64,000 nucleotides of DNA from Candidatus Paracaedibacteraceae bacterium (GCA_030694965.1 JAUYTZ010000018.1:239757-303756); one strand, 5' to 3'. Positions 28,547 to 39,766 are shown, counted from the first letter of the stretch. Numbers and translations: made by a program. The notes: generated by a model not told the origin, from the letters alone.

Positions 28547-29857
28547 TTAAGAATAAAAGCCCGGAATTTTTTCTTCAAACCTTTCACGCTTTGATTTTAT
28601 GCGTGGTAATGCATCTATGTCTGCTTTTGATATTATTAATGCTTGTCCACGCAGCTTCGGTGCATTTTTCAAAATATTCTCAAGAAGTTTATTAACTGTT
28701 GTTTGTAAAGCTTGGACACATCGGTTACTTTTTATGGCTATTTTAGCAAGTTCTTGAAATATCTCAGGTGAAAACTCAAGGGTGATGCCGTACCCCTCTT
28801 GAAGAAATGTCATGGTTTGATTGATGAATGGAGTGTCAGGATTTCTTATAATTTGAATAAGCATTTTTGTATTAAACTGATTAAATAGTACACGGCTTTG
28901 GAATACGTCTGTAAATTCTGATGTGAATCCATATTCTTCAAGATCATTATCATCGTAGGATTGTAAGTTTGCATCTGTATTTGTTTTAAATCTTCCAGCT
29001 GCAATGAAAAGCATATTATGCGTATTTAACTTAAAGATATCATCGCTTTTTTCATCTTTGCTGCTTGGTATTTCATTTGTAATGGTTGCTCCTTTTATTA
29101 TAGGGGCCCATGTTTTTTGAATTTGATGCGACGCATCTTCTCCTTTTCCTGGGTTGTGTGAAAAAAGCTTTTGATCAATATCATCGATAAAGACTAAAGC
29201 GTGTTCTGCTTTTTTTATGTTTGCTTTGCTTAAAACTAAGCTATTCAAAATGATTTCTTTAGCAAATTCCTCTGAATTTGTTGATGTGTTATTGCATCTT
29301 ACAAAAGGAAAATTAAAGTCTTGGTCACCGCTGTATTGTTTTAGAAAATCATAAATGTAACCAACACATTCTGTTTTTCCGCATCCTTCCTGACCAATTA
29401 ATAGAATATTATTTTTTTGAAGAGGATAGTGTTTATGTGAGCTATTTTTCTTTGCTAACTTAATCATTTTAGCATTAATTTTAGCGCTTAGGTAATGTGT
29501 GTGAATGCTTATTGCTAGAGAAAGCATAGCTTCATTTTGACCGATAATACGTTCATTTAAGTATTGATGCAGGTCATTAATCTCGAAAGGCATAACAATG
29601 GGCTGATCGACTGAATTTATGTCATGAATGCGTGTTCTTTTCCTCTTTTGCTTAATCGAAGATATCTGGGTGATATTTTTATTTTCAAACGATTCTAAAT
29701 CTTCTGTATTTTTAAATTGCGAAGCTATCGTATTTTTAATGAAAATTGCCATTATTAAGCTTATAAGGCATAAAAATAAGAATACTTTTGGAAAATGAAG
29801 AGTTTTACGCATAGTGTTCTCCTTTGTTGATTTTTTAAAGAGAGAGTCTAAGTTCAT
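28547..29857 (-). CDS. Diverged ClpX/HslU-like AAA+ ATPase with N-terminal TM/signal
   Basis: Hydrophobic FPKVFLFLCLISLIMAIFI; IIGQNEAMLSLAISIHTHY; Walker A GQEGCGKTE; Walker B ALVFIDDIDQ; no GYVG pore loop found. Confidence 0.8.
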   Translation of the reverse strand: MNLDSLFKKSTKENTMRKTLHFPKVFLFLCLISLIMAIFIKNTIASQFKNTEDLESFENKNITQISSIKQKRKRTRIHDINSVDQPIVMPFEINDLHQYLNERIIGQNEAMLSLAISIHTHYLSAKINAKMIKLAKKNSSHKHYPLQKNNILLIGQEGCGKTECVGYIYDFLKQYSGDQDFNFPFVRCNNTSTNSEEFAKEIILNSLVLSKANIKKAEHALVFIDDIDQKLFSHNPGKGEDASHQIQKTWAPIIKGATITNEIPSSKDEKSDDIFKLNTHNMLFIAAGRFKTNTDANLQSYDDNDLEEYGFTSEFTDVFQSRVLFNQFNTKMLIQIIRNPDTPFINQTMTFLQEGYGITLEFSPEIFQELAKIAIKSNRCVQALQTTVNKLLENILKNAPKLRGQALIISKADIDALPRIKSKRERFEEKIPGFYS

Positions 29858-30085
29858 GCAGAAAATAAGGATTATATCTACACATTAAATTGTCTTATTT
29901 TTTAGATTAATAAATGGTTAATTTATAATAAATAGCATGTAATTGTATTATTATTGCAAATAATTAGTTGTAAATTTTATTTTTTGCTTTTTAAATTTCA
30001 GTTATCGTTTTTTGTTTTGTTATTGAATCTTCTGGAATATTTATTGAACAGTCGATAAAGTAGAACATGAAAAATGGAGTATACA

Positions 30086-30640
30086 ATGCAAGAACATAAA
30101 CCTGGTCTTTGGTATGGGACAACAATTGTTTCAATTCGACGTAACGGAAAAGTTGTTATCGCTGGTGATGGACAAGTAACTTTAGGCGCACAAGTTATAA
30201 AAGCGCATGCAAAAAAGGTTCGCCGTCTTGCTAATGGTCACGTGATTGCTGGGTTTGCAGGCGCTACAGCTGATGCATTTGCCTTGTTTGAGCGTCTTGA
30301 AAGTAAGCTTGAGCAGTACCCCTCGCAGCTTGCGCGTGCATGTGTTGAAATGGCTAAAGATTGGCGAACAGATCGTTATCTTAGAAAACTTGAAGCAATG
30401 ATGTTGGTCGCCGATAAAAATGTGTCACTTGTATTGACAGGGACTGGTGATGTTTTGGAGCCTGAGGATGGCATTATGGCTATAGGTTCCGGCGGGGGTT
30501 ACGCGTTAGCAGCGGCGCGGGCCTTTGTTGAAGATGAAAATCTTGATGCAGAACATATTGCACGTCGTTCTATTGAAATTGCTGGTGATATCTGTATTTA
30601 TACAAATAAAAATATTATTGTTGAAAGCTTGAGCATATGA
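30086..30640 (+). CDS. hslV: ATP-dependent protease peptidase subunit HslV
   Basis: [24 protein letters not shown]; start set at ATG 30086 preceded by GGAG (track starts at 30074). Confidence 0.97.
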   Translation: MQEHKPGLWYGTTIVSIRRNGKVVIAGDGQVTLGAQVIKAHAKKVRRLANGHVIAGFAGATADAFALFERLESKLEQYPSQLARACVEMAKDWRTDRYLRKLEAMMLVADKNVSLVLTGTGDVLEPEDGIMAIGSGGGYALAAARAFVEDENLDAEHIARRSIEIAGDICIYTNKNIIVESLSI

Positions 30641-31953
30641 GTACATTGACACCACGTGAAATTGTAACTGAACTTGATCGTTTTATTGTTGGGCAAACAG
30701 ATGCTAAACGTGCTGTTGCTATAGCGCTTCGTAACCGTTGGAGGCGTTTGCAATTGTCGTCTGATTTAATAGATGAAGTATTGCCAAAAAATATTTTAAT
30801 GATAGGACCAACAGGTTGCGGTAAAACAGAAATTGCACGTCGTTTGGCTAAACTAGCCCAAGCCCCTTTTATTAAGATTGAAGCCACCAAGTTTACTGAA
30901 GTTGGTTACGTTGGCCGCGATGTTGAGCAAATCATTCGTGACCTTGTTGAGATTTCAGTTAAAATGTCTAAAGACCGTATGCGTGAGGAAATCAAAGTCA
31001 AAGCAGTTTCTTTGGCTGAAGATCGTGTATTGGATGCTTTGGTTGGTGAATCTGCAAGTCCTGAAACGCGCCTTAAGTTTCGTCAAAAGTTGCACGAAGG
31101 CGAATTAAATGATCGTGAAATCGATATTCAAGTTCAAGATAATGGCGCGAACCTTTCAATGCCTGCAATGGATGTGCCAGGGATGCCAGGTGCTCAAATG
31201 GGAATGTTTAATTTAGGTGATATCTTTGGAAAGGCCCTTGGTAGTAGTAAACTTAAAGATCAGCGTATGTCCGTTTTAGAAGCACACGCTGTTTTAGTGG
31301 AAGATGAGTCTGAAAAGCTACTTGATCAAGATAAAATTGTTCGTGACGCACTTGAGGCTGTTCAGCAAAATGGTATTGTTTTTTTAGATGAGATCGACAA
31401 GATTTGTGCACGCTCTGAACGTCAAGGTGCTGACATAAGCCGGGAAGGGGTGCAACGTGACTTGCTGCCTTTAATTGAGGGGACTACTGTGTCAACAAAG
31501 TATGGTGCAGTTAAAACAGACCATATTTTATTTATAACATCAGGGGCATTTCATCAAGCAAAACCATCGGATTTATTACCAGAACTACAAGGGCGGTTGC
31601 CTATTCGTGTCGAATTGAAAGCACTTACGCGTGAAGATTTTTATCGCATTTTGACAGAACCTGAAGCAAATCTTGTTTGCCAAGCAAAAGCTTTGCTTGC
31701 GACAGAAGGTATTAGTTTAAATTTTAGCAACGCATCTATTGAGGAAATTGCGCGTCTTGCTGCTGATATTAATCAAAATGTTGAGAATATTGGTGCACGT
31801 CGTTTACATACAATATTAGAAAAGCTCCTAGAAGAGCTTAGCTTTGATGCGCCAGATTTGACTGAAAAGCGTGTGGAAATTACAGGCGATGATGTGAAAG
31901 ATAAAGTTGAAGCGCTGGCTCAAAACCAGGATTTATCACGGTTCATATTGTAA
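30637..31953 (+). CDS. hslU: ATP-dependent protease ATPase subunit HslU
   Basis: [67 protein letters not shown]-terminal DLSRFIL. Confidence 0.99.
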   Translation: MSTLTPREIVTELDRFIVGQTDAKRAVAIALRNRWRRLQLSSDLIDEVLPKNILMIGPTGCGKTEIARRLAKLAQAPFIKIEATKFTEVGYVGRDVEQIIRDLVEISVKMSKDRMREEIKVKAVSLAEDRVLDALVGESASPETRLKFRQKLHEGELNDREIDIQVQDNGANLSMPAMDVPGMPGAQMGMFNLGDIFGKALGSSKLKDQRMSVLEAHAVLVEDESEKLLDQDKIVRDALEAVQQNGIVFLDEIDKICARSERQGADISREGVQRDLLPLIEGTTVSTKYGAVKTDHILFITSGAFHQAKPSDLLPELQGRLPIRVELKALTREDFYRILTEPEANLVCQAKALLATEGISLNFSNASIEEIARLAADINQNVENIGARRLHTILEKLLEELSFDAPDLTEKRVEITGDDVKDKVEALAQNQDLSRFIL

Positions 31954-32093
31954 TTTTTTAAGTTGTTTTAATTTTTTCTTGTTTTCGTTTTACCTGATTT
32001 TAACCATTTTGCGGTTATTCTATCTTTGACGGTCGCTCAAGTGCTTATTGGCTTTATTGAACGCTACAGTCATTGTTTTTTAAAGGAGAGACT

Positions 32094-32375
32094 ATGAATA
32101 ACAAGTTATATGTCAGCAATTTATCATTTTCTATGCGCGATGCTGAGCTACAAGAAGTGTTTGTCAATTTTGGTTCAGTTCTTTCGGCGAAAGTCGTTAT
32201 TGATCGATTTTCTGGGCGCAGTAAAGGTTTTGGTTTTGTTGAAATGCAAACTCCTGAGGAAGCTCAAAAAGCATTGATCGCTCTGAATGGTACCGAAGTT
32301 GCTGGACGTGTCGTTCGCGTAATGGAGGCTAACCCTAAACCAGAACAACAAAGTGCCGAAATGCGTGCACACTAA
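32094..32375 (+). CDS. RRM-domain RNA-binding protein
   Basis: KLYVSNLSF (RNP2), SKGFGFVEM (RNP1); start set at ATG 32094 after aaaggaga. Confidence 0.95.
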   Translation: MNNKLYVSNLSFSMRDAELQEVFVNFGSVLSAKVVIDRFSGRSKGFGFVEMQTPEEAQKALIALNGTEVAGRVVRVMEANPKPEQQSAEMRAH

Positions 32376-32523
32376 TTTTTTTATAATGGCTTGATTGTAA
32401 ATTGATTATAGTACTAAGCTTTTTCAATTTCTCATATTCGAATATTTTATTTATGGCTTGTGCTGGTTTTTATTCAGTTCATGCTTAAGCTATATTTGAA
32501 GCACCATAATGTTTTGTTGTTAT

Positions 32524-32541
32524 TCCCGCCTTGTGGCGGGA
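32524..32541. repeat. Short GC-rich palindrome (REP/RPE-like)
   Basis: cccgccttgtggcggg within attcccgccttgtggcgggagcaacg. Confidence 0.5.
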
Positions 32542-32557
32542 GCAACGCATATTAAAG

Positions 32558-33463
32558 CTATGGTAAGAGAGCTAATGGATCAATTGGAATTGATTTTTTG
32601 CCAACTACTTTTCTAACTTGAAATAACAGCATGGCTTTATTTCCATTTTTGCCAACTCGACCTACAACTTGTCCTTGTGATATTTGTTGACCTGATTTTA
32701 CAGAAACCTCTTTAAGGTATGTGTAAACAGAAGATCTTCCGTCGTTATGCTTTATTACAACAATTTTTCCAAAACCAGGAACCTCACCTGTTTGTTGTAC
32801 TTTTCCGACAGCTGCCGCTTTTACTTTTGTATCAACAGGAGCGGAAATTTGAATGCTGTCGCTGATCGTTCCATCAGGCATTTTTTGCCCAAACTTATTT
32901 AGAACTTTTCCTTTTACAGGCCAGTCAAAGCTTGAAGTACCTATAGCTGCTTGCGGTTCTGGTTCTTTAGAAAGTGATTCTTTGAAAGAAGGCTTAGATG
33001 CAGGGATTTCAGGTGCTTTTGTCGTGTCTAATGGATCTAAAAATTCTGAAGTGTTTGCTGTGGAATCTTTTGATTCATTTATATTAGGATTTTGTATTGT
33101 TGCCATAGGCGTCGCATCAGAGCCCTCAAGTGGCCCATCTGCTTCAAGTTCTTTCACAGTAATATCGCCGTTCGCTTTTGTGTAATCGGATGAGCTGCCA
33201 ATGACGCGCACAAGGATTCTCTGACCTTTGAACACTTTAAATGGTTCTTTTAGATTATTAAGTGAGATAAGCTCGCTTTCTGTCATTGAATTCTTTGACG
33301 CAATATCTGCGAGTGTATCATCAGCTTTGACGATATAATAAGGTGATATCGGACGCGCATGGATGATTTCTGAAGGACCATCTGAACGGTTGGAGCATGC
33401 AGATAAAAGCAACACAAGTGCGAGAGGTGTAATCGTTTTTAAATTTAATGTGAACGATTTCAT
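32558..33463 (-). CDS. LysM + M23 peptidase-like lipoprotein (NlpD/EnvC-like)
   Basis: Lipobox LLSAC; LysM YYIVKADDTLADIASKNSM; M23-like C-terminus (VVIKHNDGRSSVYTYLKEVSVKSGQQISQGQVVGRVG). Confidence 0.88.
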   Translation of the reverse strand: MKSFTLNLKTITPLALVLLLSACSNRSDGPSEIIHARPISPYYIVKADDTLADIASKNSMTESELISLNNLKEPFKVFKGQRILVRVIGSSSDYTKANGDITVKELEADGPLEGSDATPMATIQNPNINESKDSTANTSEFLDPLDTTKAPEIPASKPSFKESLSKEPEPQAAIGTSSFDWPVKGKVLNKFGQKMPDGTISDSIQISAPVDTKVKAAAVGKVQQTGEVPGFGKIVVIKHNDGRSSVYTYLKEVSVKSGQQISQGQVVGRVGKNGNKAMLLFQVRKVVGKKSIPIDPLALLP

Positions 33464-34230
33464 AGTTCAAAACTACCTTTCAAACTGTTTAAGGTTTGTT
33501 CATGTGTTAAGTTGAGGCTTAGTGGAGTAATTGATATATAGCCTGAGTGAATAGCTTCTAAGTCTGTTCCAGGTTCAAGTGCTGTTGGGCAAGGAGCATA
33601 CCGGTACAGACCTGCGCCAATCCAAAAATAAGGGCGTCCACGCGGATCTTTACAGGCTATAATATTGTCATCCCCGCTACGATGTCCTTGAGTTGTAATG
33701 CGGATACCTTTTACGGATGAAACAATCGTATCTGGGAAGTTTACATTAAATATAACATTTTTATCCATTGGTGTTTCTGCTAATTTTTTTAAAATATCAG
33801 GTCCGAAATGCTCAGCCGTTGCCCATTTTGCAGGATGTTCATGCTGAATATTTATGCTAAAAGCAATAGACCTTATATTAAGAAGTGCGCCCTCAAATGC
33901 TGCTGCAATTGTACCTGAATAAGTTACGTCTTCTGCCATATTGGACCCATAGTTAACACCAGATAAAACAAGATCTGGTCTTTTATCTTTTAGGATATGT
34001 GAGACTGCCATCATGACACAATCTGTTGGCGTGCCGGACACAGCAAATTTTTTTGGAGAAACTTCACGAATTCGTAACGGATCACGTAAGGTCAGTGAGT
34101 GACTTGAACCGCTTTGATCAAGCTCGGGAGCCACAATCCAGACATCATCTGAAAGTGTGCGGGCTATCTTTTCTAAAACTTTAAGACCGTGTCCATTAAT
34201 GCCATCGTCATTGGAGAGTAAAATACGCAT
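33460..34230 (-). CDS. surE: 5'-nucleotidase SurE
   Basis: MRILLSNDDGINGHGLKVLEKIA; APELDQSGSSHSLTL; SGVNYGSNMAEDVTYSGTIAAAFEG. Confidence 0.97.
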   Translation of the reverse strand: MRILLSNDDGINGHGLKVLEKIARTLSDDVWIVAPELDQSGSSHSLTLRDPLRIREVSPKKFAVSGTPTDCVMMAVSHILKDKRPDLVLSGVNYGSNMAEDVTYSGTIAAAFEGALLNIRSIAFSINIQHEHPAKWATAEHFGPDILKKLAETPMDKNVIFNVNFPDTIVSSVKGIRITTQGHRSGDDNIIACKDPRGRPYFWIGAGLYRYAPCPTALEPGTDLEAIHSGYISITPLSLNLTHEQTLNSLKGSFEL

Positions 34231-34565
34231 TTGTTCATTTTGCAAATTAAAAAAATATAAAGACACTATACTCTATCTATGGATGTAGATGCCAGACTCT
34301 TTTTTGCATTTTAGTAAAGGAGGTCTAATGATTGCATGAGGCAAATTGGTGTGACATTTTACATAAAGATTTTGAAAGTGTTATTTTATGATTTGATAAA
34401 CAGTCTTCATAATAACTGATTTAAACTGTCCTTTAATTCATTTAAAGGGTAGAATCAATCTTAAAAATGTAAAATAGCAAACAAGACTCTTGATTTTTTT
34501 TGTAAAAATATGTAATGTTCGAAGTTAAGTTTTATATTTTTTCTCACTCATGAGAGAGGTTATTC

Positions 34566-34763
34566 ATGGCAGTTCCAAAGAAAAAAACATCTGTGTCACG
34601 TCGCGGTATGCGTCGTTCACATCATCACTTGGCTCCGATCAATACAACAGAATGCCCAAACTGCGGTGCTGTTAAGTTATCACACCACGTTTGTCAAAGC
34701 TGTGGTCATTACAATGGTCGCCAAGTATTGAAATTAAAGGCATCTGTTGTTGACGCGAGCTAA
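34566..34763 (+). CDS. rpmF: 50S ribosomal protein L32
   Basis: [22 protein letters not shown]...[26 protein letters not shown]. Confidence 0.99.
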   Translation: MAVPKKKTSVSRRGMRRSHHHLAPINTTECPNCGAVKLSHHVCQSCGHYNGRQVLKLKASVVDAS

Positions 34764-35851
34764 TGTCAGTCACACTTGCAATTGATGCTATGGGCGGGGA
34801 TCTTGGTGTATCCATGGTTATCCCCGGTACCGAGTTAGCGCTTAAAAAAACGCAAGTAAAAGACTTGCGTTTTTTATTATACGGTGATGCGCCTGCAATT
34901 CATATTGCGCTTGAAGACGCGCCATTATTAAAAGCATGCAGTGAAATTATCCATACGGATGTGATTGTAACGAATTACACAAAGCCTGCAGTTGCAGTGC
35001 GAAGTGGACGTAAATCAAATTTGGGTATGGCGATTGAAGCTGTGCGCGATGGGCGTGCTCATGCAGTTGTTTCTGCTGGCAACACCGGTGCGTACATGGC
35101 ATTATCAAAGGTTCTTTTGAAAACACTTGATGGTATTAACCGTCCTGCTATTCCAGCTGTTATGCCCACGACGAATGGTCATGGTCGAACAATTGTGTTG
35201 GATTTGGGAGCTAATATTGAGTGCTCAGCTATAAATCTTGTGCAGTTTGCATTGATGGGCGAAGCTTTTGCTTCACGAGTCTTTAACATTAATCGGCCTA
35301 CTGTTGGCTTACTTAACGTAGGTTCAGAAGAAGTTAAGGGCCATGCAGGCGTTCAAGAAGCATTCCAAATTTTGCGCAATATTGATGACTTTAATTTTCA
35401 CGGATTCGTTGAAGGCACTGATATTATGGCTGGCACAACGGATGTTGTTGTAACAGATGGCTTTTCAGGAAATATTGCGTTGAAGGCGATTGAAGGAACA
35501 ACGCGTTTCGTGCGTGATCTTTTGCAAAAATGTATGTCATCTTCATGGCGCGGAAAATTAGGGTATTTGATAGCAAAGCCTGCTTTTGATCGTGTGAAGC
35601 AAGTCAGTGATGCACGCCATTATAACGGCGCAGTGTTTTTAGGGCTTCGCCATATTGCTGTTAAAAGTCATGGCGGTACAGATGCTATTGGTTTTGCAAA
35701 CGCCATTGGTGTTGCTGTTAGCATGGTGCAAAGTAATTTTATCGATGGTGTGCAAAATCGATTGAGATTATTGCAAAATCAGCAAGAACAAAATAAGTTA
35801 GAGCAAGAACGTGCTGCAGCCGAAATTCGCCTAACTGAAACAGTTGTGTAA
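34763..35851 (+). CDS. plsX: Phosphate acyltransferase PlsX
   Basis: LAIDAMGGDLGVSMVIPG; VSAGNTGAYMALSK; DGFSGNIALKAIEG. Confidence 0.98.
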   Translation: MSVTLAIDAMGGDLGVSMVIPGTELALKKTQVKDLRFLLYGDAPAIHIALEDAPLLKACSEIIHTDVIVTNYTKPAVAVRSGRKSNLGMAIEAVRDGRAHAVVSAGNTGAYMALSKVLLKTLDGINRPAIPAVMPTTNGHGRTIVLDLGANIECSAINLVQFALMGEAFASRVFNINRPTVGLLNVGSEEVKGHAGVQEAFQILRNIDDFNFHGFVEGTDIMAGTTDVVVTDGFSGNIALKAIEGTTRFVRDLLQKCMSSSWRGKLGYLIAKPAFDRVKQVSDARHYNGAVFLGLRHIAVKSHGGTDAIGFANAIGVAVSMVQSNFIDGVQNRLRLLQNQQEQNKLEQERAAAEIRLTETVV

Positions 35852-35880
35852 TTGATTCAAACTAACAGGAATATATTAAG

Positions 35881-36861
35881 ATGACTTATCGTGCAATTGT
35901 AAGTGGTATAGGCCATTACCTGCCTAAGAATTGCGTTAAAAATGCTGATTTACCGGCACATCTTAATACAACAGATGAATGGATTCGTGAACGCACAGGG
36001 ATAACACAGCGCCATATGGCAGCGGATGATGAAACAACAGCTGTTATGGCGACTCATGCTGCAAAACAGGCGTTAGCTATGGCTGGTATTGATGCATTTT
36101 CTGTTGATGCAATTGTGCTTGCTACAACTTCACCTGATCACGGGTTTCCTGCGACAGCAACGCGTGTGCAAGCTTTGCTTGGGGCGTCTAATGCATTTGC
36201 GTTTGATGTGCAAGCTGTCTGTTCTGGTTTTGTCTATGCACTTTCTATTGCAGATAATTTTATTAAATCAGGTCAAACAAAGACTGTTCTATTAATTGGC
36301 GCTGAATCGATGCTGCGTATTGTTGACTGGAATGATCGTTCAACATGTGTTTTGTTTGGTGATGGCGCAGCCGCACTTGTTTTGACCTCTTCTGATGAGC
36401 AAGGGGAAATTGCTAATGAGAACCGTGGTGTCTTGTCCACGCATTTGTATTCAGATGGAAATGGTTATGATTTATTATATGTAAATCAAGCGATTGAAAC
36501 GAAAAATGGCCGCGGTGCCATTGTAATGAATGGCCGTGAAATTTTTAAAAGTGCTGTCAAGAAAATTGGTGAGGCTGTTGAAAAGGCCCTTGTTGCGAAC
36601 AATCTAACAGTAGCCGATATTGATTGGTTTGTGCCACATCAAGCTAACCAACGTATTATACAAGGTGTTATTGATCATTTCAATTTGCCGCCTGAAAAAG
36701 TGGTTGTTACTGTTGATAAGCATGCAAATACTTCAGCTGCATCTATTCCGCTTGCGATGTATGAAGCTGTGCGTGATGGACGCATTAAGCCTGGTCAACT
36801 TGTGTTGATTGAGGCAATGGGAGGCGGCTTAACGTGGGCGTCGGCCATTATTCGTTGGTAA
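35881..36861 (+). CDS. fabH: 3-oxoacyl-ACP synthase III
   Basis: TTDEWIRERTGITQRH; FDVQAVCSGFVYAL; WFVPHQANQRII; HANTSAASIPLA. Confidence 0.98.
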   Translation: MTYRAIVSGIGHYLPKNCVKNADLPAHLNTTDEWIRERTGITQRHMAADDETTAVMATHAAKQALAMAGIDAFSVDAIVLATTSPDHGFPATATRVQALLGASNAFAFDVQAVCSGFVYALSIADNFIKSGQTKTVLLIGAESMLRIVDWNDRSTCVLFGDGAAALVLTSSDEQGEIANENRGVLSTHLYSDGNGYDLLYVNQAIETKNGRGAIVMNGREIFKSAVKKIGEAVEKALVANNLTVADIDWFVPHQANQRIIQGVIDHFNLPPEKVVVTVDKHANTSAASIPLAMYEAVRDGRIKPGQLVLIEAMGGGLTWASAIIRW

Positions 36862-37066
36862 ATAATTTAAATATATTTATTTTTGTATAAATATTCCAGT
36901 AACAAGAAATATTTATTTTTATCCAAAAAAGATGTTTTATCTTAACGTCTTATTAATCCTTAAAGTGATACTATTTATTAACAGATCGTCATAATGTTTT
37001 TAGGCATCCATATGCTTGGATATTAACTTTGATGATCTTGATATTTAGTTTTAAGAAAGGTAATTA

Positions 37067-37612
37067 ATGATGTTAAAAATTAAATTTATTATGGCCGCTT
37101 TATTAGCTTTAGGCTTTGTTACGGGTGGATATGCTGATGGTTATGTTGTTGCTGAAAACGCTCCTGTAAAAAAAGTAGGCAAATCTGCGCGTCCTGGAAA
37201 AAAGAAGCTTCAAAAATCATTTAAACTTTGGAGTGATGAAAACGGTGTAGCATTAAAAGGTGACGCATTAAAAGAAAAGTGTATAAATGAATGTACAGTA
37301 AGTGCATGTGCGAAGAGTGAAAAGGCCGCTGAATGCTCAAAAAATTGCCGTAAAGATGCGCCGCTAGAGATTTACGCTTGTGCGAAGTCAGCATATGAAA
37401 AAAAATGCCTGCCACACGCAAAAGCAAGTGCTCCTGCTGTAAATGCTAGTGCTAAGGGTCCTGCTGCTTTAACAAATAAAAAAAGACAAGCACGGAAAAA
37501 AGACGGTACATGCCCTATGATTGCGTTTGCTATAGCTAACGCTGCGGTTGTGGGTAAAATGTCACCAGTTTCTGCTGTTGAAGGTTCGCCAGAACAAGAC
37601 GCTAGTAATTAA
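37067..37612 (+). CDS. Exported Cys/Lys-rich protein of unknown function
   Basis: Signal peptide; CINECTVSACAKSEKAAECSKNCRKDAPLEIYACAKSAYEKKC cluster. Confidence 0.65.
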   Translation: MMLKIKFIMAALLALGFVTGGYADGYVVAENAPVKKVGKSARPGKKKLQKSFKLWSDENGVALKGDALKEKCINECTVSACAKSEKAAECSKNCRKDAPLEIYACAKSAYEKKCLPHAKASAPAVNASAKGPAALTNKKRQARKKDGTCPMIAFAIANAAVVGKMSPVSAVEGSPEQDASN

Positions 37613-37683
37613 TCAGAGTCAATGACTGCTGCAAGCGAGGCGGCAGCTTAGTGCTTTCGAGTATTATTAATTGCTGAATCATA

Positions 37684-37719
37684 AAAAATGGTGGTCAATA
37701 TATCTTGATCACCATTTTT
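37684..37719. terminator. Rho-independent terminator
   Basis: aaaaaatggtggtcaatatatcttgatcaccattttta. Confidence 0.65.
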
Positions 37720-37883
37720 ATTAGTTCATTTACATGACATTCGTAACACAATTTATGCTGTTCATGAATAATCTAAAATTCATAAAAAAGATACTTCTGA
37801 ATCTTGACAAAAGGAAAAAAGTATGTCATTAATTTGGAACTTCTATTTGAAAATATATTACTTAAAAGAATAAGGCTTATTCA

Positions 37884-38498
37884 ATGACAAAGCGAGTCAC
37901 AGCAAAACATAAAATTGATCGACGCTTGGGCGTAAACCTTTGGGGTCGTGCTAAGAGTCCATTTAACGTTCGTAGTTATGGGCCAGGTCAACATGGTCAA
38001 CAACGTTCAAAGCCATCTGACTATGGTGTTCAGTTGCGCGCGAAGCAAAAATTAAAAGGTTACTATGGTAACATTAGTGAACGTCAATTCCGTCGTGTAT
38101 ATGATGAAGCTGTGCGCCGTAAAGGTGATACTTCAGAGAACATGATTGGTTTGTTGGAACGCCGTTTGGATGCTGTTGTTTATCGTATGAAATTCGTAGC
38201 AACTGTTTTTGCTGCACGCCAAATTGTGAACCATGGTCATATTTCTGTTAATGGTAAGCGCGTAAACATTCCATCATATCTTGTAAAAGAAGGTGATGAG
38301 ATTGCTATTACAACATCAATGAAAGAAAATGCAGTTGTATTAACAGCAACGCAATTAACAGAACGTGATGTTCCTGAATATATGGATGTTGACCACAAAA
38401 CAATGAAGGGTAAGTTTGTTCGTACCCCAAAATTGTCTGACGTTCCATTTCCAGTTCAAATGGAACCACACTTGGTAGTTGAATTTTATTCACGTTAA
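37884..38498 (+). CDS. rpsD: 30S ribosomal protein S4
   Basis: [41 protein letters not shown]4 domain [21 protein letters not shown]. Confidence 0.99.
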   Translation: MTKRVTAKHKIDRRLGVNLWGRAKSPFNVRSYGPGQHGQQRSKPSDYGVQLRAKQKLKGYYGNISERQFRRVYDEAVRRKGDTSENMIGLLERRLDAVVYRMKFVATVFAARQIVNHGHISVNGKRVNIPSYLVKEGDEIAITTSMKENAVVLTATQLTERDVPEYMDVDHKTMKGKFVRTPKLSDVPFPVQMEPHLVVEFYSR

Positions 38499-38615
38499 TT
38501 GTTGTTTTTTCTTCGAACGTTTGTATGCATTCTCTTTAAAAAATGTATGCTAGTAAGTCCGGCGCAGAAAAGATTTTAATAATACAAGTTAAATAAAATA
38601 CTAAAAAAATCTTAG

Positions 38616-38650
38616 ACCCCCGCTTGCAAAGCCAACGCGGGGGTTTATTA
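38616..38650 (+). terminator. Rho-independent terminator
   Basis: acccccgc-ttgcaaagccaac-gcgggggtttatta. Confidence 0.75.
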
Positions 38651-38676
38651 TTGTTAGTTATAAAGGGAGTTTAATA

Positions 38677-39510
38677 ATGATTAATCCACAGCACCATGTG
38701 CATAGTGATAGTTGTAAACACAGTCACGCCGAAGAAGAGCAAGATGATAGTACTATTGTTATTCATAATGCATCCGATTTTGATGGTATGCGAAAAGCAG
38801 GACGTCTTGCGTCACAATTGCTGGATTATATCACGCCTTTTGTAAAAGCAGGTATTACGACAGACGAAATTAATACGCTGTGTCATGCATGGACGATTGA
38901 GCGTGGTGCTGTTCCTGCGCCATTAGGATATGCGCCTTATGGTCATATACCCTTTCCAAAATCGGTTTGTACATCGGTTAATCATGTTGTGTGTCACGGT
39001 ATCCCATCTGATAAGCGCCTTGTGACAGGCGACATTATTAATATCGATGTGACGTTGATTGTTGATGGTTGGCATGGTGATACAAGCCGTATGTTTAGTA
39101 TAGGCAAGGTGCCTTTACGTGCTGAAAAATTGATTAATGTAACGTATGAATGTTTAATGCGCGCAATTGATATTGTTAAGCCAGGTACAACGCTAGGTGA
39201 CATTGGGCATGTTATTCAATCGCATGCCGAGAAATCTGGCTTTTCTGTTGTCCGTGACTTTTGTGGGCATGGTTTGGGTCGTTCCTTTCACTCAGCTCCA
39301 AGTATTGTGCACTATGGTAAACCAGGTGAGGGTATTGCTTTGAAAGAAGGAATGTTTTTCACGATTGAGCCTATGATCAATGCAGGAAAGTATAATATTA
39401 AAATGCTAGATGATGGTTGGACAGCTGTTACACGTGATCGATCTTTATCAGCGCAGTTTGAACATACATTAGGTGTGACAGCAAATGGTGTGGAAATTTT
39501 TACTGCCTAG
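38677..39510 (+). CDS. map: Methionine aminopeptidase (His-rich N-terminal extension)
   Basis: GMRKAGRLASQLLDYI, VCHGIPSDKRL, DVTLIVDGWHGDTSRMF, GHGLGRSFHSAPSI, MFFTIEPMIN. Confidence 0.97.
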   Translation: MINPQHHVHSDSCKHSHAEEEQDDSTIVIHNASDFDGMRKAGRLASQLLDYITPFVKAGITTDEINTLCHAWTIERGAVPAPLGYAPYGHIPFPKSVCTSVNHVVCHGIPSDKRLVTGDIINIDVTLIVDGWHGDTSRMFSIGKVPLRAEKLINVTYECLMRAIDIVKPGTTLGDIGHVIQSHAEKSGFSVVRDFCGHGLGRSFHSAPSIVHYGKPGEGIALKEGMFFTIEPMINAGKYNIKMLDDGWTAVTRDRSLSAQFEHTLGVTANGVEIFTA

Positions 39511-39766
39511 GTAATAAAAAGTGTTAATGTGATTTATTTGGCAATTAATATTCTTTTTTTGCCATTTTTTTGTATTAATATTTGTTAAATTTGATGGGAT
39601 TTTTACTTTTTAACAGTTAAAATTTAAGGTTTTATGTAATTTATCTTTTCGCATCGTTTAAAATCAATTAAACTTCAAAAAGTCTTTAAGGCGTTTAAAC
39701 TCATTTCGTAAGCGTAGAGTCAAAATGCGCCAATAACATGTACTGTAAAAGGAAAAAAACCAACGC

